Positions 33,875-42,656 of a DNA stretch of 64,000 nt are shown piece after piece (within the stretch, counting starts at the first letter, position 1; each line of letters begins with the position of its first letter). A model generated the notes under the pieces. It saw only the letters and a program-made list of their open reading frames with translations. It was not told the DNA's origin and did no database searches. The DNA lies in NCBI RefSeq assembly GCF_001953865.1, contig NZ_MQUQ01000020.1:142126-206125 (forward strand). The letters are read 5' to 3'. This DNA comes from Amycolatopsis coloradensis (GTDB lineage Bacteria > Actinomycetota > Actinomycetes > Mycobacteriales > Pseudonocardiaceae). A program made the position numbers and the translations under genes.

Positions 33875-35437
33875 ATGACCGCAACCCACCACAACCGCCG
33901 CACGCTGCTCAAAGCCGGTCTCACCGGTGCCGGGGCCGTCGCGGGCGGACTGCTCCTCCCCGGAACCGCGACCGCGGCGCCGGGCGCTGTCCCGCTGCTC
34001 CGCGGCGACCGCCCGGTGCTCACCCACGGTGTCCAGTCCGGCGACGTCACCACCGGCTCCGGCATCGTCTGGTCGCGCGCCGACCGGCCTTCGCGGCTGA
34101 TCGTGGAGGTCTCCAGGGACCCTTCGTTCCGCCACGCGCGCCGCGTGCGCGGACCGGTGATGAGCCCGGAGACCGGCGGCACCGGCAAGGTCCGCGTCGC
34201 GGGTCTCCTGCCGGGGACCGAGATCCACTACCGCGTGACCGCCGAATCCCTCGACGGCCGTGTCCGCGGCGAGCCCGTCACCGGCCGGTTCGCCACCGCC
34301 CCGTTCGGCCGCTCGGACGTCCGCCTGGTGTGGTCCGGTGACGTCGCCGGGCAGAACTGGGGCATCAACCCCGAACGCGGCGGGATGACGATCTACCGCG
34401 CGATGGCCGACCGCCGCCCGGATCTGTTCCTCCACTGTGGAGACACGGTCTACGCCGACGCGCCGCTCACCGAGACCGTCGCGCTGCCCGGCGGGCGGGT
34501 GTGGCGCAACATCGTCACCCCGGAGAAGTCGAAGGTCGCCGAGACGCTCGACGAGTACCGCGGCCAGTTCGCGTACAACCTCCTCGACGACAACCTCAAG
34601 CGCTTCACCGCGAACGTGCCGTCCTACGTGCAGTGGGACGACCACGAAGTCGTGAACAACTGGTACCCGGGCGAGATCCTCGACGATCGCCCCGAATACA
34701 CCGAAAAGCGCGTCGACGTGCTCGCCGCCCGCGCGTTCCAGGCGTTCCACGAATGGCACCCGATCGACCGTCGCCAGGCCGTCGACGGCCGCGTGTACCG
34801 CAACTTCCGGCACGGCTCGCGCGCCGAGGTCTTCGTGCTGGACATGCGGACCTACAAGGACGCCAACACCGCGGACCAGAGCAAACCGGGCCGGATCCTC
34901 GGCGACCGCCAGGCGCGCTGGCTCGTCGACGCGCTCGACCGCAGCACCGCCACCTGGAAGATCGTCCAGGCCGACCTCCCGATCGGGCTCACTGTCCCGG
35001 ACGGCAAGAACATCGAGGGCGTCGCGAACGGCCTGCCCGGCGCGCCCGGCGGCCGTGAGACCGAACTCGCCTGGGTGCTGCGGGAGATCTCGCGGCGCCG
35101 CGTGCGCAACGTCGTCTGGCTGACCGCGGACGTGCACTACACCGCGGCACACCACTACTCGCCGGATCGCGCGTCGTTCACCGACTTCGACCCGTTCTGG
35201 GAGTTCGTCTCCGGCCCGCTCAACGCCGGCGCGTTCGGGCCGAACACGCTCGACCCGACCTTCGGGCCGGAAGCGGTGTTCGTGCACGCCCCGCCCGCCG
35301 CGAACACCTCGCCCGCGGACGGGTTCCAGCACTTCGGAGAGGTGAACATCGACGGACGGAGCGGTGCGCTCACGGTCGATCTGCGCGACGCGACGGGTGC
35401 TTCGCTGTGGTCGAAGACCCTGTGGCCCCAACGCTGA
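33875..35437 (+). CDS. phoD: Tat-exported PhoD-type alkaline phosphatase
   Basis: The 520-residue enzyme carries a Tat signal (NRRTLLKAG followed by a hydrophobic stretch and ATAAPG). An N-terminal PhoD beta domain (HGVQSGDVTTGSGIVWSRAD) comes next, then a metallophosphatase core with metal-binding motifs GDVAG, HCGDTVYAD, WDDHEV and TADVHY. PhoD enzymes need calcium and iron and free phosphate from phosphodiesters outside the cell. TAGAAC stands 6 bp before the ATG and may be a -10. The last 68 bp overlap the opposite-strand dehydrogenase gene. Confidence 0.93.
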   Translation: MTATHHNRRTLLKAGLTGAGAVAGGLLLPGTATAAPGAVPLLRGDRPVLTHGVQSGDVTTGSGIVWSRADRPSRLIVEVSRDPSFRHARRVRGPVMSPETGGTGKVRVAGLLPGTEIHYRVTAESLDGRVRGEPVTGRFATAPFGRSDVRLVWSGDVAGQNWGINPERGGMTIYRAMADRRPDLFLHCGDTVYADAPLTETVALPGGRVWRNIVTPEKSKVAETLDEYRGQFAYNLLDDNLKRFTANVPSYVQWDDHEVVNNWYPGEILDDRPEYTEKRVDVLAARAFQAFHEWHPIDRRQAVDGRVYRNFRHGSRAEVFVLDMRTYKDANTADQSKPGRILGDRQARWLVDALDRSTATWKIVQADLPIGLTVPDGKNIEGVANGLPGAPGGRETELAWVLREISRRRVRNVVWLTADVHYTAAHHYSPDRASFTDFDPFWEFVSGPLNAGAFGPNTLDPTFGPEAVFVHAPPAANTSPADGFQHFGEVNIDGRSGALTVDLRDATGASLWSKTLWPQR

Positions 35438-36284
35438 GCAGTTCGGTCAGGACCGCGATGCTGCGGTCGCCGTGCCCGGCCTCGGCGGCCCGCCGCACGA
35501 GGTCGTGCATCGGCAGCTGCCACCCGACGTCGACGCCTTCCCCGGCCAGTTCGAGGTCGGCGGCGGCGCCGGCGTGGAAGATGTCCACCGAGGCGGCGGG
35601 ACCGGAGTAGTCGCCGCTGTCGATTTCCTTGGTGTACATCGGAAGCACCGAGATGATCATCTCGAACCACTTGGTGGCGTAGGGCAGCAGCGTTTCCGCT
35701 TCGAGCCCGCGTGACCGGAGCAGGGCGGCACCCTGGAAGAACCCGATCAGCGCGGGCAGCAGGGTGCCGCCGACGGCCGTTTCGTACAGCGCCGCCAAAT
35801 CGGTGTCCTCGCCGAGGTGGACGGTGTCGCCGCCCAAGACCCGCAACGTGTCCAGGTGCTCGTCGAAGACGGTCTTGTCGCCGCCGTAGTACAGCAACGT
35901 GTCCGGTGCGCCGACGGCCGACGGCACGTTCTTGATCGCGCCGTCGAGGAACCTCGCGCCGCGCTCATCCGCCCAGGCGGCCATCCGGCGCGCTCCCGCC
36001 GGTGAGCCGCTGTTCAAGGTGACCAAGGCGCGTCCGGTCAGCGCGGCCGGTGCCAAGGCCGCGACCGTGTCCTCATAAGTCGTCAGGCAGGCGATGATCA
36101 GCGGGCTCGCCCGCACAGCGTCTTCGACCGTTCCGGCTCGGCGGGCTCCCTGTGCGACAAGGGGATCGGCCTTCGAGGCCGTCCTGTTCCACACCGTCGT
36201 CGGATGCCCGGCGGTGAGGAACGCGCTCGCCAGGGCCGAGCCCATCGAGCCGAGTCCGACGACGGTCACCGGCGGTTTCGTCAT
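35370..36284 (-). CDS. Imine-reductase-like NAD(P)-binding dehydrogenase
   Basis: The 304-residue protein has the dinucleotide-binding GLGSMGSALA near residue 10, a WNRTASKAD NADP-type loop, and the long helical C-terminal domain with GGTLLPALIGFFQGAALL seen in imine reductases and beta-hydroxyacid dehydrogenases. It probably reduces a C=N or C=O bond. The natural substrate is unknown. The family normally ends near LTELL. Here about 20 poorly conserved residues follow and run 68 bp into phoD, so the original stop may have been lost. It is divergent from an HxlR regulator, which likely controls it. Confidence 0.85.
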   Translation of the reverse strand: MTKPPVTVVGLGSMGSALASAFLTAGHPTTVWNRTASKADPLVAQGARRAGTVEDAVRASPLIIACLTTYEDTVAALAPAALTGRALVTLNSGSPAGARRMAAWADERGARFLDGAIKNVPSAVGAPDTLLYYGGDKTVFDEHLDTLRVLGGDTVHLGEDTDLAALYETAVGGTLLPALIGFFQGAALLRSRGLEAETLLPYATKWFEMIISVLPMYTKEIDSGDYSGPAASVDIFHAGAAADLELAGEGVDVGWQLPMHDLVRRAAEAGHGDRSIAVLTELLSVGATGSSTTAKHPSRRADRP

Positions 36285-36335
36285 TTTCGCTCCAGTCAAA
36301 GGAATCCGGGGGATGACTCCATGCTGGGGCGTCAC

Positions 36336-36353
36336 GTACATTTGCTCAAGTAC
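36336..36353. promoter_or_regulatory. Imperfect dyad between dehydrogenase and HxlR genes
   Basis: GTACATT and AAGTAC face each other across a short centre in the 104-bp divergent gap, with further GTACC boxes beside them. HxlR proteins bind such short palindromes, often responding to aldehydes or redox change. This is a candidate operator. Confidence 0.45.
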
Positions 36354-36388
36354 CTACTATTTTGCCGGGTACCGACAAAGAGGTAAGT

Positions 36389-36742
36389 GTGACGATGACC
36401 AGGAACCGCACGTTCACCTGCGGGCTCGACGCCGCGATCGCCGTCATGGGCGGAAAATGGAAAGGGCTCATCCTGTTCGCGCTCCAGGACGGGGCGCTGC
36501 GCTTCGGGGAGCTGCGGCGCGCGGTGCCCGGTATCAGCGAACGGGTCCTGATCCTGCAACTGCGTGGGATGGAGGCCACCGGACTGCTGCGTCGCGAGGT
36601 GTACCACCAGGTTCCGCCGAAGGTGGAGTATTCGCTGACCGCGTTCGGGGATTCGCTCAACACCGCGATGGCCGCACTCGGGGAGTGGGGCGAGGAACAC
36701 ATCGAGCGTATCGAAGCCATTCCCTGGTCCGACGTGAAGTGA
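36389..36742 (+). CDS. HxlR-family winged-helix regulator
   Basis: The 117-residue MarR-like regulator has the family core: CGLDAAIAVMGGKWKGLIL, then LRFGELRRAVPGISERVL and a wing with VPPKVEYSLT. It has a single Cys (Cys11) near the N-terminus, where some HxlR members sense electrophiles. GTG 36389 has AGAGG five bases upstream. An earlier TTG at 36362 lies among promoter elements. The divergent dehydrogenase gene is the probable target. Confidence 0.88.
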   Translation: MTMTRNRTFTCGLDAAIAVMGGKWKGLILFALQDGALRFGELRRAVPGISERVLILQLRGMEATGLLRREVYHQVPPKVEYSLTAFGDSLNTAMAALGEWGEEHIERIEAIPWSDVK

Positions 36743-36806
36743 CCGGCGATGCACCCAGTAGGCTCCGGGCGAATAGCACGAAACCCACCCAAGGAGAAAC
36801 ACCGTC

Positions 36807-37217
36807 GTGACTGAACGCACGCTGGTCCTCGTCAAGCCCGATGGCGTCGCGCGCGGCCTCGTCGGCGAGGTCATCTCGCGCATCGAGCGCAAGGGCCTGA
36901 AGCTCGTCGCCCTCGAACTGCGCACCGTCGAGCGCTCGGTCGCCGAGGAGCACTACGCCGAGCACAAGGAGCGCCCGTTCTTCGGTGACCTCCTCGAGTT
37001 CATCACCTCGGGCCCGCTGGTCGCGCTCGCCGTCGAGGGCCCCCGCGCCATCGCCGCCTTCCGCCAGCTCGCCGGCGGCACCGACCCGGTCGAGAAGGCC
37101 ACCCCTGGCACCCTGCGCGGCGACTTCGCCCTGGAGACCCAGTACAACCTGGTGCACGGTTCGGACTCCCCGGAGTCGGCCGAGCGCGAGCTCAAGCTCT
37201 GGTTCCCCGAGGTCTGA
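36807..37217 (+). CDS. ndk: Nucleoside diphosphate kinase
   Basis: The 136-residue enzyme balances nucleoside triphosphates by phosphotransfer through His117 (NLVHGSDS). The N-terminal ERTLVLVKPDGV and ERPFF motifs are intact. AAGGAGA precedes the GTG. TAGGCT (36759-36764) may be its -10. In many actinobacteria ndk follows folC and DUF4233. Here four genes lie between them, so an insertion of accessory genes is likely. Confidence 0.97.
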   Translation: MTERTLVLVKPDGVARGLVGEVISRIERKGLKLVALELRTVERSVAEEHYAEHKERPFFGDLLEFITSGPLVALAVEGPRAIAAFRQLAGGTDPVEKATPGTLRGDFALETQYNLVHGSDSPESAERELKLWFPEV

Positions 37218-37222
37218 CACAC

Positions 37223-37257
37223 TCGTGGACGGCGCGCGATCTCCGCGCCGTCCACGA
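37223..37257 (+). terminator. Hairpin terminator after ndk
   Basis: A perfect 14-bp stem (37223-37236 with 37244-37257) begins 6 bp after the ndk stop. Confidence 0.85.
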
Positions 37258-37273
37258 ACCTGGGGGTTTGTCG

Positions 37274-38017
37274 ATGACACCGGACGAGTACCTGGCACGG
37301 CTGCGGGAGCTGACGGCCGGTTTCGCGCAGGTGGCGCGCACCGGGGACCACACCGCGCCGGTGCCGTGCTGCGGCGCTTGGCTCCTGCGTGATCTGGTCG
37401 TCCACCTCGGGAACGTGCATCGCTGGGCGGCCGGGATCGTGCGCACCGGCGACCCCGGTCCGCAGCTTTCCGAAGTCGAACCGGACGCGGATCTCGCCGC
37501 CTGGTACGGCGATCGCGCGGACGGCCTCATCGGGGCGTTGCGCGAGGCCTCGCCGGACGACGGCGCCTGGAACTTCACCGCCATCGCCAAGACCAAGGCC
37601 TTCTGGTTCCGCCGCCAGGTCCACGAGACCGCGGTGCACCTGCTCGACGCGCACCGCGCGGCCGGGACCGAGTACATCCTCGACCCGTCCATCGCCGCCG
37701 ACGGCGTGGACGAGGTCCTCATCGGCATGCTGCCGAAGGTGAGGCGCTGGCACACCCCGCCGGTGGTCACCGTTCCGCTGCTGCTGAAGACATCCGACAC
37801 CGGACACGCCTGGTTGATCACACCACCGGGCGAAGACGGGATCCCCGGTTCGCGGCGGGCCGAGCCCGCCGAAACCGCGGAAGCCGTCGTCGAAGGGCCC
37901 GCGGAAGGCCTGGATCTGCTGCTGTGGCAACGGGTCGGGCTCGCCGGATCGGGTCTCGGGATCACCGGTGACCTCGCGGCGGCCGAGACCTTCCTCGCCG
38001 GGCCTTTGACCCCCTGA
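37274..38017 (+). CDS. Maleylpyruvate isomerase-like, mycothiol-dependent protein
   Basis: The 247-residue protein has the N-terminal four-helix domain of mycothiol-dependent maleylpyruvate isomerases (DinB-like). The probable metal histidines are in DLVVHLGNVHRW and RRQVHETAVHLLDAH. The C-terminal half (about 140-247) is the alpha/beta MDMPI_C-type domain. Members act in mycothiol-linked isomerase or transferase reactions, but most, including this one, have no proven substrate. ATG 37274 has GGGGG seven bases upstream. A TTG two codons earlier is possible. Confidence 0.82.
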   Translation: MTPDEYLARLRELTAGFAQVARTGDHTAPVPCCGAWLLRDLVVHLGNVHRWAAGIVRTGDPGPQLSEVEPDADLAAWYGDRADGLIGALREASPDDGAWNFTAIAKTKAFWFRRQVHETAVHLLDAHRAAGTEYILDPSIAADGVDEVLIGMLPKVRRWHTPPVVTVPLLLKTSDTGHAWLITPPGEDGIPGSRRAEPAETAEAVVEGPAEGLDLLLWQRVGLAGSGLGITGDLAAAETFLAGPLTP

Positions 38018-38127
38018 TCTTCGGCGCCCTACGCCGTTCGGTTCACGTTCACCTCGGGGTCTTCTCCTGGCGGCTCGCGTCCGCTGTGCTGACCTGAGCC
38101 GCCTGTCACTCGATCGTGGGGTATTTC

Positions 38128-41100
38128 GTGAGAAGATCACGCCTGGTATTGCTCGCTGCCCTGCTGCCCGGATTGGTCGTCGCCGCACCGGCGGCCGCCG
38201 ATCCGCTGGCCGCCCCGCTCGGTCCCGCGCCCGTCGAAGCCGCCCCTGCGGCATCCTCGGCGAAGGAGGGCCCCTCCGCGTACGCCGTGGCCGCACCCGA
38301 CGACGGTCTCGTCACCACCAGCGCGACTTCGCGCGTGGCGCCAGGCCTGAGCCTCACCGAGTTCGACCGCTACGACCCGGCGGGCTGGATCCGCGGCGAC
38401 ACCCTCGCCGTCGATCTCACCAGCAAGACGCTCAAGCCGACGTATCTCAGCCCCGGCACGGTTTCCGCGCGGACGCCGCTCTCGCAGCAGGTCGCCGAGA
38501 CCGGGGCGGTCGCCGGGGTCAATGGCGACTTCTTCGACATCAACGCGACCGGAGCGCCGATCGGGGTCGGCGTCGACGCCGGGAAACTCCAGACGGCGCC
38601 CGCCCGCGGCCACAACCTGACCGCCTCGATCACCGAGGAGGGCAAGGCGCGGCTCGCGGAGGTGTTCCTCGAAGCGTCGGTCACCTTGCCCGACGGCAAG
38701 ATCGTGCCCGCGTCGAACTTCAACAGCCCGGTCCTGAGCGGGAACGCGATCGGCGTCTACACGCCGCTGTGGGGGGCGGCGTCGCGGCGGACTTCGGTGG
38801 CGGGCGCCCAGCACGTCGTCGAGATCGAGCTCCGGGACGGTGTCGTCACGCAGGTGCGGCCGCGGCCCGCGGACGGCCCGATCGCCGCCGGTGCGACGGT
38901 CCTGCTCGCCCGTGACGGCGGTGTGGATTCTTTGTCCGGCTTGAAGTCCGGCGACCGGGTGGGCGTCGCGTACGCGCCGAAGAGCGACGCGGGCAAGCTG
39001 TCGGTCTCGATCGGCGGGAACAAGATCCTGCTGCGCGACGGCGCTGTCCAGCCGGTCGACAACGTCGCCATGCACCCCCGGACCGCGGTCGGGTTCTCCG
39101 CCGACGGCACGAAGATGTGGCTGGCCACGGTCGACGGCCGCCAGGCCGACAGCCGCGGCATGACGGAACTGGAACTCGCCCGGCACCTGAAGTCGCTCGG
39201 CGCGGACGACGCCATCAACCTCGACGGCGGCGGCTCCTCGACCATGCTCGCCCGCGAGGAAGGCGAGAGGGCGCCGCTGGTGCGCAACTCGCCGTCGGAC
39301 GGCGGGGAACGCCTGGTACCCAACGGGATCGGTGTCACCACCGTGCCAGGCAGCGGACGCCTCACCGGGTTCTCGCCGCGTCCCGCACAGGACACCGCCG
39401 ACGCGACGCGGGTGCTTTCCGGGCTGACACGGAAACTCACCGCCGGCGCGCACGACGAAACCGGTGCCGCCGTCGAGGCTTCAGCGCGATGGATCAGCAC
39501 GAATCCCTTCCGCGGCACCGTGACCGACGGCGTCTTCACCGCGCACGCCGACCGGTTCCGGCCGGACGCGCCCGCGAACGTCGACGTTCTCGCGAAGCGT
39601 GGCGGTGTCCTGGGCAAGACGACGCTGAACGTACTCGGCTCGCCGGTCCGGCTGGGTACCAGCACCGAACAGGTCGCGCTGTCCGGCGAAGGCGCGAAGA
39701 GCACGTTCAAGGTGTTCGGTTACGACGCCGACGGCTACGGCACGTGGATCGAGCCCGACGACGTCAAACTCGACTACGACCCCGCGGTGGTGCGGATCGA
39801 GCCGACCGGCGACGGGTTCGCGGTCACCGCGCTGAAGGCGTCGGGTGCCTCGGCGATCACCGCGACCGCCGGCGGGAAGGCGACACACCTCGCGGCGTCC
39901 GTCGGCACGGAATCCCGGGTGGCGGCGTCTTTGGACGGCCCGGCGGGCTGGTCCGCCAGTGTCTTCCCCGCCGTCGTCGGAGCCGCGCTTTCCGAGGCCC
40001 CCGGCCGTGAAGGCGGACGTGGGCTGGCGCTGGACTACCGGCTGAACGGGACCAACGCCACGCGCGCGGCCTACCTCAACTCGGCGGCGCCGATCGCGGT
40101 GCCGCCCGGCACCCAGCGGGTCGGCCTGTGGGTCAACGGTGACGCGAAGGGTGCTTGGCTGCGGGCGGAACTCCGCGACGCCGCCAACGTTCCGTCCATT
40201 GTGGACTTGGCGCTGAGTGTCGACTGGACGGGCTGGCGTCACGTCCGCGCGGCGATCCCGGCCGGACTCCCCGACGGGCAGCGGCTCACGAAGTTCTACG
40301 CCGTCGAGAACGTCCCGGATCAGCAGTACGAGGGGCGGCTGGTCTTCGACGACCTCACCTTCGAGGTCGCGCCCGCGGCCGCTGTCCCGGCCGATCCGGC
40401 GCCGCGCGACCCGGCCCTGATCACCGACGGCACGGCGACCGGCGGACCGCGGATCGCCGTGGTCAGCGACGCGCAGTTCACCGCCGACGACCCGAACGGC
40501 CCGCTGGTCGCCCAGGCACGGCGGGCGCTGCGCGAGGCGGTGGCGGCGAAACCGGATCTCGTGCTGATCAACGGTGACTTCGTCGACCGCGGCACGACCG
40601 CCGATTTCGTACTGGCCCGGTCGATCATCGATCAGGAACTCGTCGGCAAGGCACCCTGGTACTACGTGCCGGGCAACCACGAAGCCGATGGCGGGCACGG
40701 GATCACCGAGTTCAAGGCGGCGTTCGGGGAGACCCACCGCGTCGTCGACGTCGCCGGGATCCGCCTGGTACTGATGGACTCCTCGCGCGGATCACTGCGC
40801 GCGGGCGGGTTCGACCAGATCCGGATGCTGCGCGAGGCGCTCGACGGCGCGAAGACCGACAGGCGTGTCCGCGGCGTGGTCGTCGCGATGCACCACCCGG
40901 TCAAGGACCCCAGCCCCACCGGGAACTCGCAACTGGCCGACCGCAAGGAAGCCGCGATGCTGACCGGCTGGCTGACCGCCTTCGAACGCGAATCGGGGAA
41001 GCAGGCGGCCGCGATCGCTTCGCACGCGGGCGTCTTCAATCTGTCGCGTGTGGACGGTGTGCCGTATCTGGTGAACGGCAACTCGGGGAAGTCGCCCGCG

Positions 41101-41490
41101 GCGGCCCCCGGTGACGGCGGTTTCGTCGGCTGGACGATGGTCCGGTTCGAGCCGGGCGACAAGGCGCAGCCGGTGCGGTTCGAGACACGGCCGAACGTCG
41201 ACGCGCTGACGCTGTCCGGGCCCTCGTCGCTGGCGCGCGGGGAGAAGGCGGACATCCGGGCCGTGGTCGCGCAGGGAGCGCGTCAGGTTCCGGTGTCGTA
41301 CCCGGTCAGCGCGGACTGGAAGGGCGGCCGGGGCACGCACGTCGCCGACGGTTTCCTGCCCGCGATGCCGTGGGACGTCGCGTCCTTCGACCCGGGGACC
41401 GGAGTGCTGACCGCGCTGCGGCCGGGAGTGGCGAGCCTCTCGGTCACCGTCAACGGGGTGACGCGGGCCCTCTCGGTCACCGTCCGCTGA
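38128..41490 (+). CDS. Secreted phosphodiester glycosidase / metallophosphoesterase, 1120 residues
   Basis: A Sec signal peptide (RRSRLVLLAALLPGLVVAAP) starts a large exported protein. Residues 100-400 are a phosphodiester glycosidase (NAGPA) domain with GVNGDFFDI and NLDGGGSST. The middle (about 430-770) looks like Ig-type and sugar-binding beta modules. Residues 775-980 are a calcineurin-like phosphoesterase with VVSDAQF, NGDFVDRG, PGNHEAD, MHHP and SHAGVF. The last 130 residues resemble a bacterial Ig-like (BIG2) domain. It probably strips phosphodiester-linked sugars and then phosphate from wall polymers. GTG 38128 has TGGGG before it. GTG 38116 is possible. The 55-bp palindrome starts right after the stop. 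Confidence 0.88.
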   Translation: MRRSRLVLLAALLPGLVVAAPAAADPLAAPLGPAPVEAAPAASSAKEGPSAYAVAAPDDGLVTTSATSRVAPGLSLTEFDRYDPAGWIRGDTLAVDLTSKTLKPTYLSPGTVSARTPLSQQVAETGAVAGVNGDFFDINATGAPIGVGVDAGKLQTAPARGHNLTASITEEGKARLAEVFLEASVTLPDGKIVPASNFNSPVLSGNAIGVYTPLWGAASRRTSVAGAQHVVEIELRDGVVTQVRPRPADGPIAAGATVLLARDGGVDSLSGLKSGDRVGVAYAPKSDAGKLSVSIGGNKILLRDGAVQPVDNVAMHPRTAVGFSADGTKMWLATVDGRQADSRGMTELELARHLKSLGADDAINLDGGGSSTMLAREEGERAPLVRNSPSDGGERLVPNGIGVTTVPGSGRLTGFSPRPAQDTADATRVLSGLTRKLTAGAHDETGAAVEASARWISTNPFRGTVTDGVFTAHADRFRPDAPANVDVLAKRGGVLGKTTLNVLGSPVRLGTSTEQVALSGEGAKSTFKVFGYDADGYGTWIEPDDVKLDYDPAVVRIEPTGDGFAVTALKASGASAITATAGGKATHLAASVGTESRVAASLDGPAGWSASVFPAVVGAALSEAPGREGGRGLALDYRLNGTNATRAAYLNSAAPIAVPPGTQRVGLWVNGDAKGAWLRAELRDAANVPSIVDLALSVDWTGWRHVRAAIPAGLPDGQRLTKFYAVENVPDQQYEGRLVFDDLTFEVAPAAAVPADPAPRDPALITDGTATGGPRIAVVSDAQFTADDPNGPLVAQARRALREAVAAKPDLVLINGDFVDRGTTADFVLARSIIDQELVGKAPWYYVPGNHEADGGHGITEFKAAFGETHRVVDVAGIRLVLMDSSRGSLRAGGFDQIRMLREALDGAKTDRRVRGVVVAMHHPVKDPSPTGNSQLADRKEAAMLTGWLTAFERESGKQAAAIASHAGVFNLSRVDGVPYLVNGNSGKSPAAAPGDGGFVGWTMVRFEPGDKAQPVRFETRPNVDALTLSGPSSLARGEKADIRAVVAQGARQVPVSYPVSADWKGGRGTHVADGFLPAMPWDVASFDPGTGVLTALRPGVASLSVTVNGVTRALSVTVR

Positions 41491-41545
41491 TGTTATGAAC
41501 GGACCTTTCATAACAAAATTTGTTATGAAAGGTCCGTTCATAACA
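41491..41545. repeat. 55-bp double palindrome (copy 2) between convergent genes
   Basis: Arms 41491-41515 and 41521-41545 are the same as in copy 1 (28309-28363). Only the first loop base differs (AAATT instead of GAATT). It starts at the base after the phosphoesterase stop and ends 4 bp before the opposite carboxypeptidase stop. Confidence 0.9.
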
Positions 41546-41549
41546 ACCG

Positions 41550-42566
41550 TCAGGCGGCTTCGTACGCCTCTTCCACCGTACCCGGCAGCGCCGGACCACG
41601 CGGCGGGATCGCGTCGGCCTTCGCCGGGTCCACCTTCCGCACCGAACCGTCGGCCGCGGTCTTCGCGATCGCGAGCATCGAGGCCAGCGCGTCCTGGATC
41701 TGCTGCTGCTCCCGCTCCGGGATGAGGCTCAGTTCGATCAGCACACTGCCGTTGCCGAGCAGCCCGTACCCGTTGCGCGCGATGCCCTGGTAGTCACCAC
41801 CGGGGTATTGCGAGACGTAGCCGCCGTTACCGTCGATCGACCGCTGCACCACGACCGCGATCTGCTTCGCGAAGTCCACATCGGACGGTTTCACGCCCGG
41901 ATGCGTCGGCCACAGCGTCGAAGCGGTGATCTCCTTGCCGTCAGCGTCCCGGTACCGGCCCTGCATGTGGTAGTCGACCATGATGTCCGGGTTGAACGAC
42001 GCGTTCCGCCGCTGGATCAGGCCCGCCTCGGTGGCCGGGTTGTCCTTGGGCGCGACGGCCGGGTCGTGGTACCGGTTGATGTCGTAACCCTTGCCCTTCT
42101 CGCCGTACTCGGGAGTGGCGTCGGGGTCGTGGTTGTAGCGCCAGTCGCGCTCGTGTCCGTCCGGATTGGCGCGCACGACGATGTCGACGGTCACCTTCGA
42201 GAGCAGATCCCGCTGCCATGCGCCGTGTTCGACGCCGACCTTGCGCAGGAACTCCAGCGCGGCGGGCGTGCCGAGCGGCTCGTCGCCATGCTGCTGGGTG
42301 ACGTACTGGATACGCGTCTTGCCGTGGCCGACCCTGGCCGCCCACACCGGACGGCCCTCGTTGCTGCGGCCGATGCCGCTCACCCGGATCTTGCCGTGGC
42401 TGAGCAACGCCAGCTTGTGCAGTTCGAAGGCGAGCTTGCCGGTGGACGGACGCGGGTCGACGGTCCGGCCGTCCACAGTGGTCTCGGCCGCCTGGGAAGC
42501 GGGAGCCACCAGCAGCCCGGCACTGACAAAAACGGACAACAAGGCGATTCGGGACTTGAGACTCAT
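41550..42566 (-). CDS. Secreted M14 zinc carboxypeptidase
   Basis: This 338-residue exported peptidase has a signal peptide ending in PASQAAE. The M14 zinc site is HGDE (QQHGDEPLG) plus the distant His in VDYHMQG. The substrate-binding NPDG and RNAS segments and the catalytic Glu in LIELS follow. Such enzymes trim C-terminal residues from peptides or gamma-D-glutamyl wall peptides. The start ATG has GATACT eight bases upstream and no ribosome site, so the transcript may be leaderless. It converges with the phosphoesterase gene at the 55-bp palindrome. Confidence 0.88.
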   Translation of the reverse strand: MSLKSRIALLSVFVSAGLLVAPASQAAETTVDGRTVDPRPSTGKLAFELHKLALLSHGKIRVSGIGRSNEGRPVWAARVGHGKTRIQYVTQQHGDEPLGTPAALEFLRKVGVEHGAWQRDLLSKVTVDIVVRANPDGHERDWRYNHDPDATPEYGEKGKGYDINRYHDPAVAPKDNPATEAGLIQRRNASFNPDIMVDYHMQGRYRDADGKEITASTLWPTHPGVKPSDVDFAKQIAVVVQRSIDGNGGYVSQYPGGDYQGIARNGYGLLGNGSVLIELSLIPEREQQQIQDALASMLAIAKTAADGSVRKVDPAKADAIPPRGPALPGTVEEAYEAA

Positions 42567-42656
42567 GGTCGGTGAGTATCGACCAGCCGCGACCGTCCAA
42601 CAAGGGTCGGTTAAACCGGTCGAATTTTGTCGGTGGCAGGTCCTAGGGTGCCTACC

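Noticed and set aside
38118..38123. GGGTAT as a stress-sigma -10
   Set aside because: No GTTT at the right distance, and the bases serve as the ribosome site of the next gene.
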